Positions 10,174 to 21,346 of a stretch of DNA of 58,764 nucleotides are shown one piece after another (position 1 is the first letter of the stretch; each line of letters opens with the position of its first letter). Origin of the DNA: Nemertoderma westbladi (taxonomy: Eukaryota; Xenacoelomorpha; Nemertodermatida; Nemertodermatidae); contig JAUCBJ010004805.1 of the NCBI GenBank assembly GCA_032718475.1, positions 1-58,764 on the forward strand. The letters are read 5' to 3'. A program made the translations under genes and the position numbers. The notes under the pieces were generated by a model. The model saw only the letters and a list, made by a program, of their open reading frames with translations, was not told the DNA's origin and did not search any database.

Positions 10174-11192
10174 TGTAAAGGCTTTTGCGGAATTAGCCGG
10201 TTATTTTCCCCGTAAAGTACTCTGTAGTTGGTTTAACAGGCATAAAAGGCCGTGTCCTTACTGTACTGGTGTTTTAGAGGACATAAAAGCCATTTCTTCT
10301 GTATGTGTACTTTAGCGGACATAATTCGCAATTCTATGACGCAATACGCCAAATCCTCTGTAAACAGTGTACTACTACTACTACTACTAGGATCGGCATG
10401 CTGCATTGCAGCTGCATTTTTAAGAATGCTGTGCCGGCTTGTCAACAAAATTGCACCGCCACAACTCCCTATCACCCATGACATTTGCTAGATCATCCGC
10501 ATCTTTAAGGCCAGTGTCCTTTAAGATGCGTCTCAAGAAAGTCATGGGCTGTCCACCATGCTTATTCACTCCATGAGGCTGCCAAAGTACAAGATTATGC
10601 ACTGGCTGGTCCTCACGGCGAAAGCAATGTCCTGCAAAGCGGAGGCGATTTTGTTCTAGTGTCAAGCTTGGGGGAACCAATGAGACACCTCCAATGTTAT
10701 ATAGTGTCTGGTTGGAGATGTGTGCATTGTACTTGACACAATGTACCCGGCGTAGCATTCTTGTGAATGTGCCATCCAGAGATTTGGTGTCCTCAGCAGT
10801 TAGAGCCCAGCATGGACTCCCGTAGAGGAGTACTGGAACTACTGCTGCTCTGAATAATCGGACCTTAAGTTTCCGATTAATTCTAGGTGACTTCCAAATC
10901 CTGGAAAGCCTATTCAAGGCTGCCCATGCCTTTCCCTTACGTATTCGAAGGTCCTCACCTGACTTCCGGATCCATGATCCCAGGTAACAGAAGTCGTCCA
11001 CATGCTCAAGCATACCATCCTTTGAGCTTATGCTCATCCGATCAGAGACTTGCTGAGGACTTTCAAAGTTAACTGTCAGAATTTTTGTCTTTCTGGAGTT
11101 AATAAAAAGACCAACACTAGAAGCAAGTAAACAGTGTAGCTACCATGACGACGGCTAACAGCTGATGCTGTACACGTGTAGCTTTTCTTTGT
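10174..11192 (+). repeat. Truncated 5' LTR with an RTE insertion
   Basis: 10174-10371 plus 11139-11192 matches 22957-23207 of the 3' LTR almost base for base. After 11192 (TTTTCTTTGT) the two LTRs diverge completely, and gag-like coding sequence begins within about 30 bp here. About 900 bp of LTR plus the primer binding site must have been lost. Confidence 0.85.
10372..11126 (-). mobile_element. 5'-truncated RTE-like non-LTR retrotransposon insertion
   Basis: The minus strand encodes about 205 residues of the C-terminal part of a reverse-transcriptase protein. Landmarks are CYLGSWIRKSGEDLRIRKGK, RLFRAAVVPVLLYGSPCW, FTRMLRRVHCVKYNA and LRFAGHCFRR. The 3' tail ends in CCTAGTAGTAGTAG repeats at the left edge. 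GTAAACAGTGTA flanks both ends (10360-10371 and 11127-11138), and the 3' LTR carries the same site once at 23142-23153. It is 5'-truncated as usual for target-primed insertions. A nearly identical longer copy lies at 24300-25580. Confidence 0.9.
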
Positions 11193-11232
11193 CATTGACA
11201 TCTATCTGTCAGACTATCAACGTTTTTTAGGT

Positions 11233-11628
11233 GATGAAGAGTTGAGGAGAAGGCTAGATGGACTTAGCCCTAATAGTGAAGGAACCCAGCGTGTGTTGGA
11301 CGCCATCGATGTGGATATGAGAGCTGCGAACCAAGCTAGATTTGATGAACGCCTCCGCATCACTAGAGTTCAAGAAGAACAAGTGAAGAAAAAACGTATA
11401 GAAGACAGAAAGGCAGCGGCAGTGGCAGCAGCAGTGGCAGCTGCAGAAGCAGAAAGAAAAGCGGCAGAGGCAGAGGCGGAAAGAAAGGCGGCAGCGGCAG
11501 AGGCAGAGGCGGAAAGAAAGGCGGCAGTGGCAGCGGCCGAGGCGGAAAGAAAAGCGGCAGCGGCAGAAGCGGAAAGAAAGGCGGCAGTGGCAGCGGCCGA
11601 AGCGGAAAGAAAAGCGGCGCCTAAAGAG
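11233..11628 (+). pseudogene. gag: BEL gag, N-terminal part (Ala/Glu-rich coiled coil)
   Basis: An open frame without an ATG reads through FLGDEELRRRLDGLSP into a helical region, then about ten imperfect repeats of AEAERKAA (roughly 11400-11620). The composition predicts a long charged coiled coil. The frame stops at 11641, but a GTGAGG donor at 11629 and an acceptor ending at 12920 would join it in frame to REAVAEAERRAAEE, which continues the repeat. The true start is probably lost with the deleted leader. The repeats can contract or expand, so length may differ between copies. Confidence 0.65.
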
Positions 11629-12920
11629 GTGAGGTCTCTATAGGGGTGCCGCTAACAGGCGGCGGCGGACTCGTGAGGGTCTGGGGGCACGTTAAATCTT
11701 TCTTATAGTGCAAGGGAGTTACTGAAGGCCCTTGTGTCTTGCGAACCATGAATCAACATGGTGCCGTGGTACCGTCTATTCGGCCTGTTGCCGTACTGCC
11801 AGTCCTGTACACAGTAGGGGTGGTGGCTTAGTGTGATCTGTGGTCTATGTGGTTTATGTGGTAGGTCTATGTTTGGTATGTATGAGTTGACCAGACTCTT
11901 TACTGTCTCCAATCGGTTGCCAAAACGTGTCTTTTCCCAGGGTAGCACTATTGGAATGGAGGTGTTGCATCGGAATGGGCAGGTTTCTGATGATTCTGTT
12001 GGTACTACTATTGGAATGGAGGTGGCACCCGGAATATCGGCTGCAAGGAGGGGTTGGTGTCGTAGTGTGGTCCGAGTGAATGATACTCTGGAATCTGTGG
12101 TTTGCGTGTGGACGATCAGTGGCAGTTTGCTTGAGCTTTCTGTGGCTGTGGGTACGTGGTATACGTGAGTGTATGTATGGCCACTGCGAGTGAGTATGGG
12201 AACCCTTGCTGGTTGGTCCAGACGCCGCTGGTATTAGTAGGACCATATCTTTACTGCGCCCCAGCATACTTTGTGCACACAAAGTTATTTTGCCCAGACG
12301 GCAAAATAAGGTACTCTCGACTCTTTTAACAGTCGATACAATTTTGTCCCCTCTGATTTTGTCCCCGATTTTGTCTTTCCCGATTATGTCCTCTGTGTGT
12401 GCATGGTATGTGTCCGATTTTGTGTTTACCGTTGTGTACTTGATTTCGTGAGCATCTGTTGTGTACACGTGTACAGTGACTGGTAAGTGGTTACTTGTTC
12501 CTAGCTTTCGAGCTAGTCAGTATTGTTTGCGGAACCGACTTCCCCTCAATACTGCCGGCGAGGCGGGTGAAAATGTGTCAATATTCCAATGTGGGTAGCG
12601 CAAGCCCACTTGGGACAAGACCGTCGGTTTGGCTCAAGGGTGACCTTGATGCTCGATCGCTATCGACTGGTCCACCCGCCGGTTGACTCTCTGAGTTGGC
12701 TCAATGTACAGTCAGGCCACAGTAAGTTGACAGTAGCCAACCATCTGGCTACACCGACGAGCTGTGCCGGTGTGATTGGGGGATTGAAAATTGAACCCGG
12801 GAAGCATCGGGCTACCCTCCAGCCCGGTCTGATAAAAACGGAGTCAGACTGGCCCCAAGGGTGGTGGGACAGCGTCCGCCTCGTGGGTGCGCCTCGGGGA
12901 GGAGCCCAGAATGACGCAAG
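11629..12920 (+). other. 1.29-kb segment splitting gag (intron or insertion)
   Basis: The coiled-coil repeat of gag stops at 11628 and resumes at 12921 in a compatible frame. The left border matches a strong donor (AAAGAG|GTGAGG); the right border ends in AG but has a weak pyrimidine tract. The interior is GC-richer than the flanks and has repeats such as ATTGGAATGGAGGTG (11950 and 12011) and GATTTTGTCC (12352-12425). It has no TIRs or direct flanking duplication that I can see. The frames inside are not convincing genes. Confidence 0.5.
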
Positions 12921-15119
12921 CGAGAGGCAGTGGCAGAAGCAGAACGGAGAGCGGCTGAAGAAACCACCCAATTAGAATTGGAAAACATTCAGGAGAATCA
13001 AGACTGCATAAATAAACAGTTAACAGCTAGTAATATGCAGATGATGAATCGATCTACTCCCAAAAGACAGGGATATACATCATCTGAGAAAGGCGATACC
13101 ACCGATACTGAAGGCAAAGGAAATAGGTCTCGTCTAAGCAGACGTAGGAGAACATCCCACCATCAGAAATTGCCTGATTTGCCTCCAGCTGTTAGAAGGC
13201 AACTAAATAACACAAACTTAGGTAGTACAGAACCCACAGACCAAATAATTAAAATAGAAAGACTCCCTACTATAGTAGATGAGCCTGAAATAATTAGGCC
13301 TGTTCCCGAAGCCACCCTTTCGGTGGTAGAGACACCTGTACTCCCTGAACCTACCTCTAAATTCCCTCTGCACAGCACTAAGCTACCTGTGCCCAGCAGA
13401 ACAGCCCATGAGACAATCCATGTCCTGGACTCCGAGCGAAATATTAATGATTTGTCGCCCGTTGTCCCTCGTCCGCCCGCTACAACGTTGGCGGCTCCCG
13501 CTTCGGCGGTCGAGTGGGTGGATGAGAGACGACGGGGGATGGATCTCCTGCTCGGGCAGATGCAGGAGACCGTTCAGCAATTCAAGGGCACAGTAAGGGA
13601 AATTAGGTTAGAGTTGCAAGAAGTGCAGCAAAGTATCACGTTAGAACGCGATAAATTAGTAAATACACAAAAGGGTATACCACCAACCCCGGTAACAATG
13701 TGTCAACCTGTTAGGTCTGAAGTATTTCATGCGCAAGGTGTGGAGCCTACACGCATATATACTGCTAGCGAAGTAGAAACTCCTATAGTGAACCCTATTA
13801 AGGGTAATTATAGACCTGTTGATAATGATATTCCCTATAGACCTGATCATAATCCGAGAAATTTATATACCGATAACTCGATATTAAATAACACGATGGC
13901 CCAAGAAAGTTTTACGCGTCAAATGGCTAGAACCGAAGCCCGGCAAGCGGTAAAGGTGGGAGAGATCGTCAAGTTCAATGGAGATGAGATGAAATGGTTA
14001 CCTTTTAATGAATATTACAAAGATAACATACAGAACTCTGTGCTATCTAATGGAGAGAAACTTAGATTCCTCATCGAGTGCTTGGAAGGATCTCCCAAGT
14101 TAATGGCGTTAAAGTTTATTGGACATCCAGACGGATTAAGACAAGTTTGGGATACACTAAACATCAGGTATGGTAATAGGAATAACATAGCTAAATATTT
14201 GTATGCAAAATTAGTAGCGCCCCGAAAGTTCATTAGCAGCGGGATAATAGAGTTTTCCGATGAGATTCAAGAGATCTGTAGACAATTAGATTGGTTAGGT
14301 AAGTCTCATGAATAGAGTTCTATGGTCATTGGAGCCGTGGCTTCTACTTTACCGAAGGGTGGAGTAGGTACACGCTGGGATAAGAAAGTGTTATATATGA
14401 TGGAACAACAACGACGAGACCCTACCATGGCTGATCTCATGTCATTCTTAGATGGAGAAGTGAAATTACAGCTCCTAAAACAGTCCAGAGAGAAGACACC
14501 GGAAAACAAGGTAAGTGAGAAACCCGTTTCTAGGAGAAAGGTAACACCAGTGTGTTATATAGACGACGGCGAAAGCCAGACTTCTCAAGGAGAAGATAGC
14601 GGGAAAGACACTGAAAGATCTTATTATGTCAATAAAATGCCTAAAGAACAGGTAAGTAAATTCAAGTCTCGAACCAATGACAGGAGAGAACAGGTAAGAA
14701 AAACTCCTCCTACGTCTCCTAAGAGAATTCAGGTGAGAAAGCCCGAAGAAAGAACGAGTGTGCACAATGTTATTCAAAATAAGGTAAGTAACATCAAACC
14801 GAAATGTGCGCTATGTGACGGGACCCACCGTTTGAATATGTGTGATGAATTCCTGAAGAAATCCTTAGCGGAGAGATGGGAAGTCATGTGGGATAAGTGG
14901 TTGTGTTATAATTGCCTCAGACAAGGACATCAACGGCGAACCTGTTACTCCGACACAAGGTGTGCAAAGTGCGGTGCGAAACATCATATTATCTTGTTGC
15001 ACACTGAATTTGAGCGAAACAGCCAGAGTCAGGTAAGTGATTCCGAACTACATGTCCAATTCAGTGATGTGAACGACACTGAACAAAGTTCTGAGATGGA
15101 AGGATTCTATACAGATTAA
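12921..15119 (+). pseudogene. gag: BEL gag polyprotein, main part
   Basis: This capsid/nucleocapsid precursor of the BEL element is one frame interrupted only by TAG at 14313-14315 and ended by TAA at 15117. A proline-rich linker leads to a DUF1759-like capsid region (VKFNGDEMKWLPFNEYYKD, LRFLIECLEG, VWDTLNIRYG; about 13965-14280). Near the C terminus are CALCDGTHRLNMC, the zinc knuckle CYNCLRQGHQRRTC (C-x2-C-x4-H-x4-C, near 14905) and CAKCGAKHH. The span 14299-15298 contains eight consensus 5' splice donors (see findings). Pol follows in the same frame. Confidence 0.88.
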
Positions 15120-18100
15120 TTCTCCGACGAAGGTGAATCCTGCTACATGATAAATACCGCAGTGTATCGAGCACTTACGTATGAAAAAGACACAGACAGC
15201 GACCTCACCCTAACTACTTCTGATCGACAACCATCTTGGAAAGCGCCACCTTCCAATGTAGGAATCCGAGAATTTCCTGTAGTACAGGTAAGGGTCCACG
15301 GACCTAAAAGGAGTTATGTAGTGTACGCCCTCCTTGACTCCGGTAGTAGTACAGGAACATTCATCGACAAAGAACTAGCCGAAGGCATCTTTGCTGGACA
15401 ACCCAAGTTCCGAACTAAGCTAAACATGTCAGGAATTATGCAGGTTTGGAAATCTACAGTAATAGCGGATTATTATGTAGGTGCGTTGTCCACCCCCCAG
15501 GATGAACTAGGAGAACATAGTATAAGGTCAGTAAAAATGGTGGCGATAAAGAACTTCGCTACCACCCAAGTGGAACCTTATAACTGGGATGAGGACGATT
15601 TCACCCAGCAGCTGGAAATACCTAGATTCAACACCGATTACCCTGGAGTGCAAATACTCATCGGTCAAAATGCGCATGAAGCGCTCGAGACATTGGAGAA
15701 ACAGCCCGCTCAACCGCAACCACTACAAGCTTATGCGGGAAGAACTAGAGTGGGTTGGTACTTTACTGGCCCTTCCCGTAGAACTCTCATGGAAAGATTA
15801 CCGAAAGACCAGGTATGTCAAGTGAGAGAATGGGAAGTCGAGGGCAGTGAGTTAGATGATCTAACTGAGGGAACACCATACTCCTCAGATAATGACGATG
15901 TCCACCAACTTTTCGATGAGGAGAATACCATCGATCTCCTTAAGGAAAATGAGACTTGGCAAAACCAAGTGAACTTATGTCAGCTCCTTCTTCCATCAGA
16001 ACGAGACGACTATAACGACGAACTTAATGACGTCATTGAACGTTATAATGCCAAGACTCGGGATGAACACGCCGTACGATTCTTTACTCAAGAGGCTGTA
16101 GAGCCCAATTCCTACGATAAGGCCCTATCGGTAGAGGAAGAAAGAGCCAAGCAGATCCAAGAGACAACTACACGTTTTCTTAAAGATCAAGGTAGATATG
16201 AGATCGGTCTACCTTTCCGAAAACGAGAACCAAAGTTCGTAAACAACAGACCCTTGGCGGAGAAAAGAATTGCTCAACTACATCGACGCCTTACGGCAAA
16301 TTCTTCAGCTAAAGAAATGTATCAAACGCAGTTGAAGACATTTATTAGCAAGGGATATGCGGAGCTAGTACCGGAAGAAACACCTATAACTGAGAGAACG
16401 TATTATTTAACTCACCATTATGTTCCCAAACCCGGTAAACCCCATGAAGTACGAGTGGTGTTTGACGGCTCCGCACTCTATATGGGCCAATCCCTTAATT
16501 CTGAATTGTTACCCGGACCCAACTTACTCCAATCCTTGTTGGGAATACTCTTAAGATTAAGACAATATTCAATTGCTTTCGCCTCAGATATAGAAGGCAT
16601 GTTCTTACAAGTCAAGGCGCTGGATAGTGATCGAGATAGCCTACGATTTCTGTGGTGGCCTGAAGGAGACCTCAACCAGAAACCGGTGGAGTACTGGATG
16701 ACCATCCAGGTTTTTGGGATAATCTCAAGCCCTTCAAACGCCTGTTCCGTGGTGCGCACCACTGCGGATGATAACCGAGACGCCTTCTCTAAAGAGGTGA
16801 TTGACAACATCAAGCGAGATATATACATGGACGACAATCTAAAGTCCCTTCCATCAGTCGAAGAAGCCATCGATGTCGCTAAAGGAACGGTAGAGTGCTT
16901 AAAAAGAGGTGGATTTCGATTAACTAAATTCACCAGCAACTCCCGTGAGTTTCTGGAGTCGATCCCGGTAGAAGATCGAGGAGCGAAAGACCTGGATCTA
17001 ATAAAAGATGATCTCCCAGAAACTAAGACCCTTGGTTTGAAATGGGACACCGAAAGAGATATCCTGTTTTTCCAACTAAAACAGCGAGATAATCCAGTTC
17101 GGACTAAACGGATTTGTTTAAGTATCCTGAGCACTTATTTCGATCCATTGGGATTTATTAGCCCAGTTATATTGATTGCTCGGAGTTTAGTACAACAAAT
17201 GTGGCTTGAAAACCACTCATGGGACGATCCACTTAAGGGAGAATTATTAAAGAAGTGGATGAAATGGGAAGATTCTCTACCAGCCATCGAGAACTTTATA
17301 ATTTCCCGTTCATATTTTGGTCATGTTCTCCCTACGTATTCCTATCAACTCCATGTGTTTGGAGACGCCAGCGATATGGGAATAGGTATAGTAGCCTACC
17401 TAAGGGTGGAAACTCCGGACGGAATCAAAGTCGCCTTGGTTACCTCTAAGGCATTAATAAACAATAAGTTGAAAGTTCCTCGAGCGGAGTTAAAAGCGGC
17501 TCTATACGCTACAGCCATTGGCCGGAATGTAACAGAACAGATCGACTATCCACTGGAGAAAACTGTCTATTGGACCGACGCTTTGCTCATGTTGGAGTAT
17601 ATAACCAATGAAGTCTGTCAGTTCAGCGTCTTCGTTACCAACAGAGTAGCCATTATACTCAGTCGCACAACGATGGATCAATGGAGACATTGCCCCGGAA
17701 CGATTAATCCAGCAGACATCGCCTCCAGGGGAGCAACTCCACAAGAACTGGTAGACACTCCAGACTGGTTAGGTGGACCCGACTTCCTCTACAAAGAAGA
17801 AGAAGAATGGCCTCCTCATCTTACTACAGCAGAGATTAGACAGGCCAAGGGAGCGGAGAAAGTCAAACCTAAAACTCGGGCGAGTAAATCGAAGTTATTC
17901 AAACCCATGGTAGATCTGTCTGTACTACATATTTCCGGAGACGACGCTTTGGATCAGAAACCCACAGCCACAAATAAACTTGTTGTGGAAATCCGTGAGA
18001 AGGATTGGAAATCTGGAATACCAGATGTCTCGCAAGGACTCTCACCTCTTCTGCAGAGAGCGATACATCACTACAGTTCCTGGAATCGGCTCTGTAAGGC

Positions 18101-19709
18101 CGTTACATATTTAAAGAGATGTTTTCACCATCACTACTCCGGGATGAAGGCCAAAGGTGATACCGCTCCAATAACATCAGTGCAGGTCCATGTTATTAAA
18201 GATCTTCCCAAATATAAGATACCCGACAGGTTTCTGAAGGAGAAGACCAGTTATCAGGAGCATGAAGAAACCAACAAGCAGATGCTGAGACTCCTGCAAT
18301 GCTATGAGGATTCCGATAAGTATTTCCTGTTGTTGAGAAATCCACAGATGCGCTTAAGGGATCGTTTCTCTAGCACAATGATAGATGGGTTGATACGTGT
18401 TGGAGGAAGATTAACGAATGCTCCATTATCCTTTGACACTAAGTTTCCCATACTCATTAGAAATCTTGAAATACAAGTCAAGATGATTGTAGACGTTCAC
18501 AGCAAACTTTATCATGCTGGTAGGGAACGAGTTCTTAGCGAAATTCAAACTCGCTATTATTTTTATAAACCCCGTAGAGCTCTGAACCAAGTTCTTAGGA
18601 ACTGCATACCCTGTAGGACAGCATTCAGTAGGCCTTTAACACAGCGAGAGGCAGAATTACCTAGGGAACGAGTAAGCTTCTATGAACCACCCTTTACTAA
18701 TACCGGTGTGGATTTATTTGGCCCTATTGAAGTATATCGTGCTAGGACTATAGTCAAGAGATGGTGTGTCATCTTTGTTTGTATGACTTGTAGAGCTATC
18801 CATCTCGATATGGTGAACGATTTATCTACCAACAGCTTTCTATTAAGCTTACGACGACAGATCGCTCGCTTTGGCACTAGTAACACGATGAGATCTGATA
18901 AGGGAACAAACTTCATTGGTGCCAACAATGAAATCAAAGCTTACGTCAAAGATTGGAACCAAAGACAGGTGGACGATCAGCTACGAGTAACAGCGTCTAG
19001 CTGGACCTTCAACGCCGCCGACGCCCCTTGGTAGGGAGTAAGTTGGGAGAGATTAATAAGAAGTGTGAAGACAGCATTTCACTTTATAGTGCCTTGCCGC
19101 ACGTATCTCACCGACGAACCTTTGCGGACGTTAATGGAGGAAATCGCCGCCTATCTCAATGAGAGACCGCTTATGCCAGTCTCATCGAGTCCCGATTCCC
19201 TGGAAGCGCTAACACCCGCGCATTTCCTACTGAAGAAACCTGTAGCCATGCTCCCACAATCGGAAATCATAGACGGAGACGAATACTGCCGGCAAACTTG
19301 GCAACTCATGCAGTTGTTATCCCGTCGTTTCGCTGACCATTTCGAAAAACATTATCTGCCCACGCTACAACTTCGAACTAAGTGGTTTGCGCAGCAAGAA
19401 AACGTCAGCGCTGGAGACATGGTTCTTATTGTGGATGTAGATCTTCCACGTAAGCGGTGGCAGACAGGTCGTATCATCGAGACTCACATCTCGGATGATG
19501 GTTTGGTGCGATCGGTAGAACTCGTCGTCATGCGACGTAACTTCAAGAAACCGGGAATTGTCTTCGAGACACAGCAGCTCAATCGCCCAGTTGGTCGCTT
19601 ATGTTTACTGGAAAGAGACAGAGAACTCTCCGGAAACTATGGGAGGCAAGATACTCTTCCTACAACCACCTCCCTAATCCAACAAACATCTAGGGACTCC
19701 CCAACTTAA
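15120..19709 (+). pseudogene. pol: BEL pol polyprotein: protease, RT, RNase H, integrase
   Basis: Pol is in the same frame as gag; its first ATG is 15147, from which residues are numbered. The aspartic protease motif LLDSGSST is near residue 64. Reverse transcriptase has FASDIEGMFLQV (motif A) and YMDDNL at 560. A Peptidase_A17/RNase H-like region with YFDPLGFISPV follows. The integrase has an H2C2 zinc-binding region (YHAGRERVLSE...CIPCR) and the catalytic Asp residues in GVDLFGP (1189) and SDKGTNF (1251). A TAG at 19032 falls just before the block SWERLIRSVK, which holds the expected catalytic Glu. After it the frame continues through a DUF5641-like C-terminal domain to 19709. Apart from that stop it looks intact. 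Confidence 0.93.
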
Positions 19710-21346
19710 CAACGGCTGGAGTGGGTGTATGACTGTATTTTATATTTGTTTCATTCTTTTATATTTATGTATATATTATTATGTAATTTTATTATAATTG
19801 TTTTCTTTAATTTTATTTAGTAGAACGTTATTTTAGCGATTATTTAGTAGATTAGTGCAATATATATTCGCGTTTATTACTTAATTACTTATACATTATA
19901 TATTTAGTGCGACGGCGAGAAATAATTATTTTTCTCTTTCCTTACTGTCAGTATTACATTACAAATACGTAACTACAGTAAGATGAAATGTCTGTACTTA
20001 TTAAAGTACAATAAAGCCACTACTATATTAAGTATTATTGGTAGGCAGAGTATTAGGAATGCAAAATTCAGATCCTCGTGTCTCGGCTAAACCAAGCTCT
20101 GGGTAGACCTTGGAAACGACTTGCCTCTTCTCACTGACATTGCTTCGTGCGATATTGCTCTCATACCGTATATTAAATAATACATATAGTAGCGTGATGT
20201 CCTTTTAACAGTAGCGTATAACGCAAAATAAATCTGTTAAACCCTTTGACCATCTGTAATTCTAGTCGATTAAGATATCGCGGCACCCACCGATATACTT
20301 GAAAGACAAATTCTAGAATCAGTGGTTAACGTCCCCAGACAAGTTCTGGAATAAACTGGTGCCCATCCTAAATATTAATTATTAATATTTATAAAATCTG
20401 TCGAAATTTTAGATCCTTTAAAATTCTAGTCGATTAAGATATCGTAGCACTTACCGATACTCTTAAAAGGTCAAAATTCCTAGAATCAAGGATCCCAGTC
20501 CCCAGACACGTTCTGGAATAAAATTGTGTCTGTTTAACATTAAATAATAAAATTTATGGGAATAAATTTAAATTCATATATTTTAATGAATTTAATAAAT
20601 TGTCATTTTTATACAATTTATAACATTCCCAAAATTCCATTAATTAATAGATCATGGGAGCGGAGATTCACTCTATTAAGTGTATTAGTGTGCGAGAATC
20701 TCCAATATATAGTCAATAGCCGATAAAATTCATAAAATCATGTATAAAGGGGATATTGACCATTAAAGAATTACTATTAAATAGCATCCCAGATCTGTAT
20801 GCATGAGAATTACCCTAATTCTACCGCTAGCTTTCCATAATGTCACCATAGCAATAACCACGCTAGAATTAGAAGCGAGTTAACAGAACAATAAAAAGCT
20901 TGCTCATTGAATAGCATACGGAATAAATAGCACACCGCTAGTATCCAAGGATACATAATAACTACGTAACATTCTGGAAGGCACTTGACTAACGGACAAA
21001 TGACCCGAATGTTTGATAGAATGTGTACCATTTGTGACAGTTACGTGGAATTTGTGCGTTTGTAGGTGAATGTTACTACTAAGGTGTGTTTACAGTAGCG
21101 AGTCGCAATTGTGAAAGTAGCCCTAACTCTCCAGTAAGAACCTGAAGTATATCTAAGCCTTTGGGACGGATGGTGGAGTGACTCGTGCTGGTTGTTGTAG
21201 TCGTTGTGCAGCTACGACGTTGGCGATAGGCACATCGGCGAAAGTACACCAGCGCTGAGGATCTCGCACTGTCCGGGGGCAGAGAGGGGTAGGCAGCGAC
21301 GCCCGCTCGCCTAAATATAAACTCATTATAATATGGATAAACTTAT
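19710..21346 (+). other. Long noncoding spacer between BEL pol and the third ORF
   Basis: This AT-rich spacer of 1.6 kb carries a tandem duplication, 20258-20363 and 20422-20532, offset 164 bp. Each copy runs from ATTCTAGTCGATTAAGATAT to GTTCTGGAATAAA. From 21100 to 21310 the base composition becomes richer in GC, like a leader, before the ATG at 21347. No reading frame of interest is seen. A promoter or splice acceptor for the third ORF could lie here; that is inference. Confidence 0.55.

Noticed and set aside
12589-12975. A gene in the segment splitting gag
   Set aside because: Both strands are open here because of GC-rich composition. No motif is seen, and the frame ends within resumed gag in the wrong phase.
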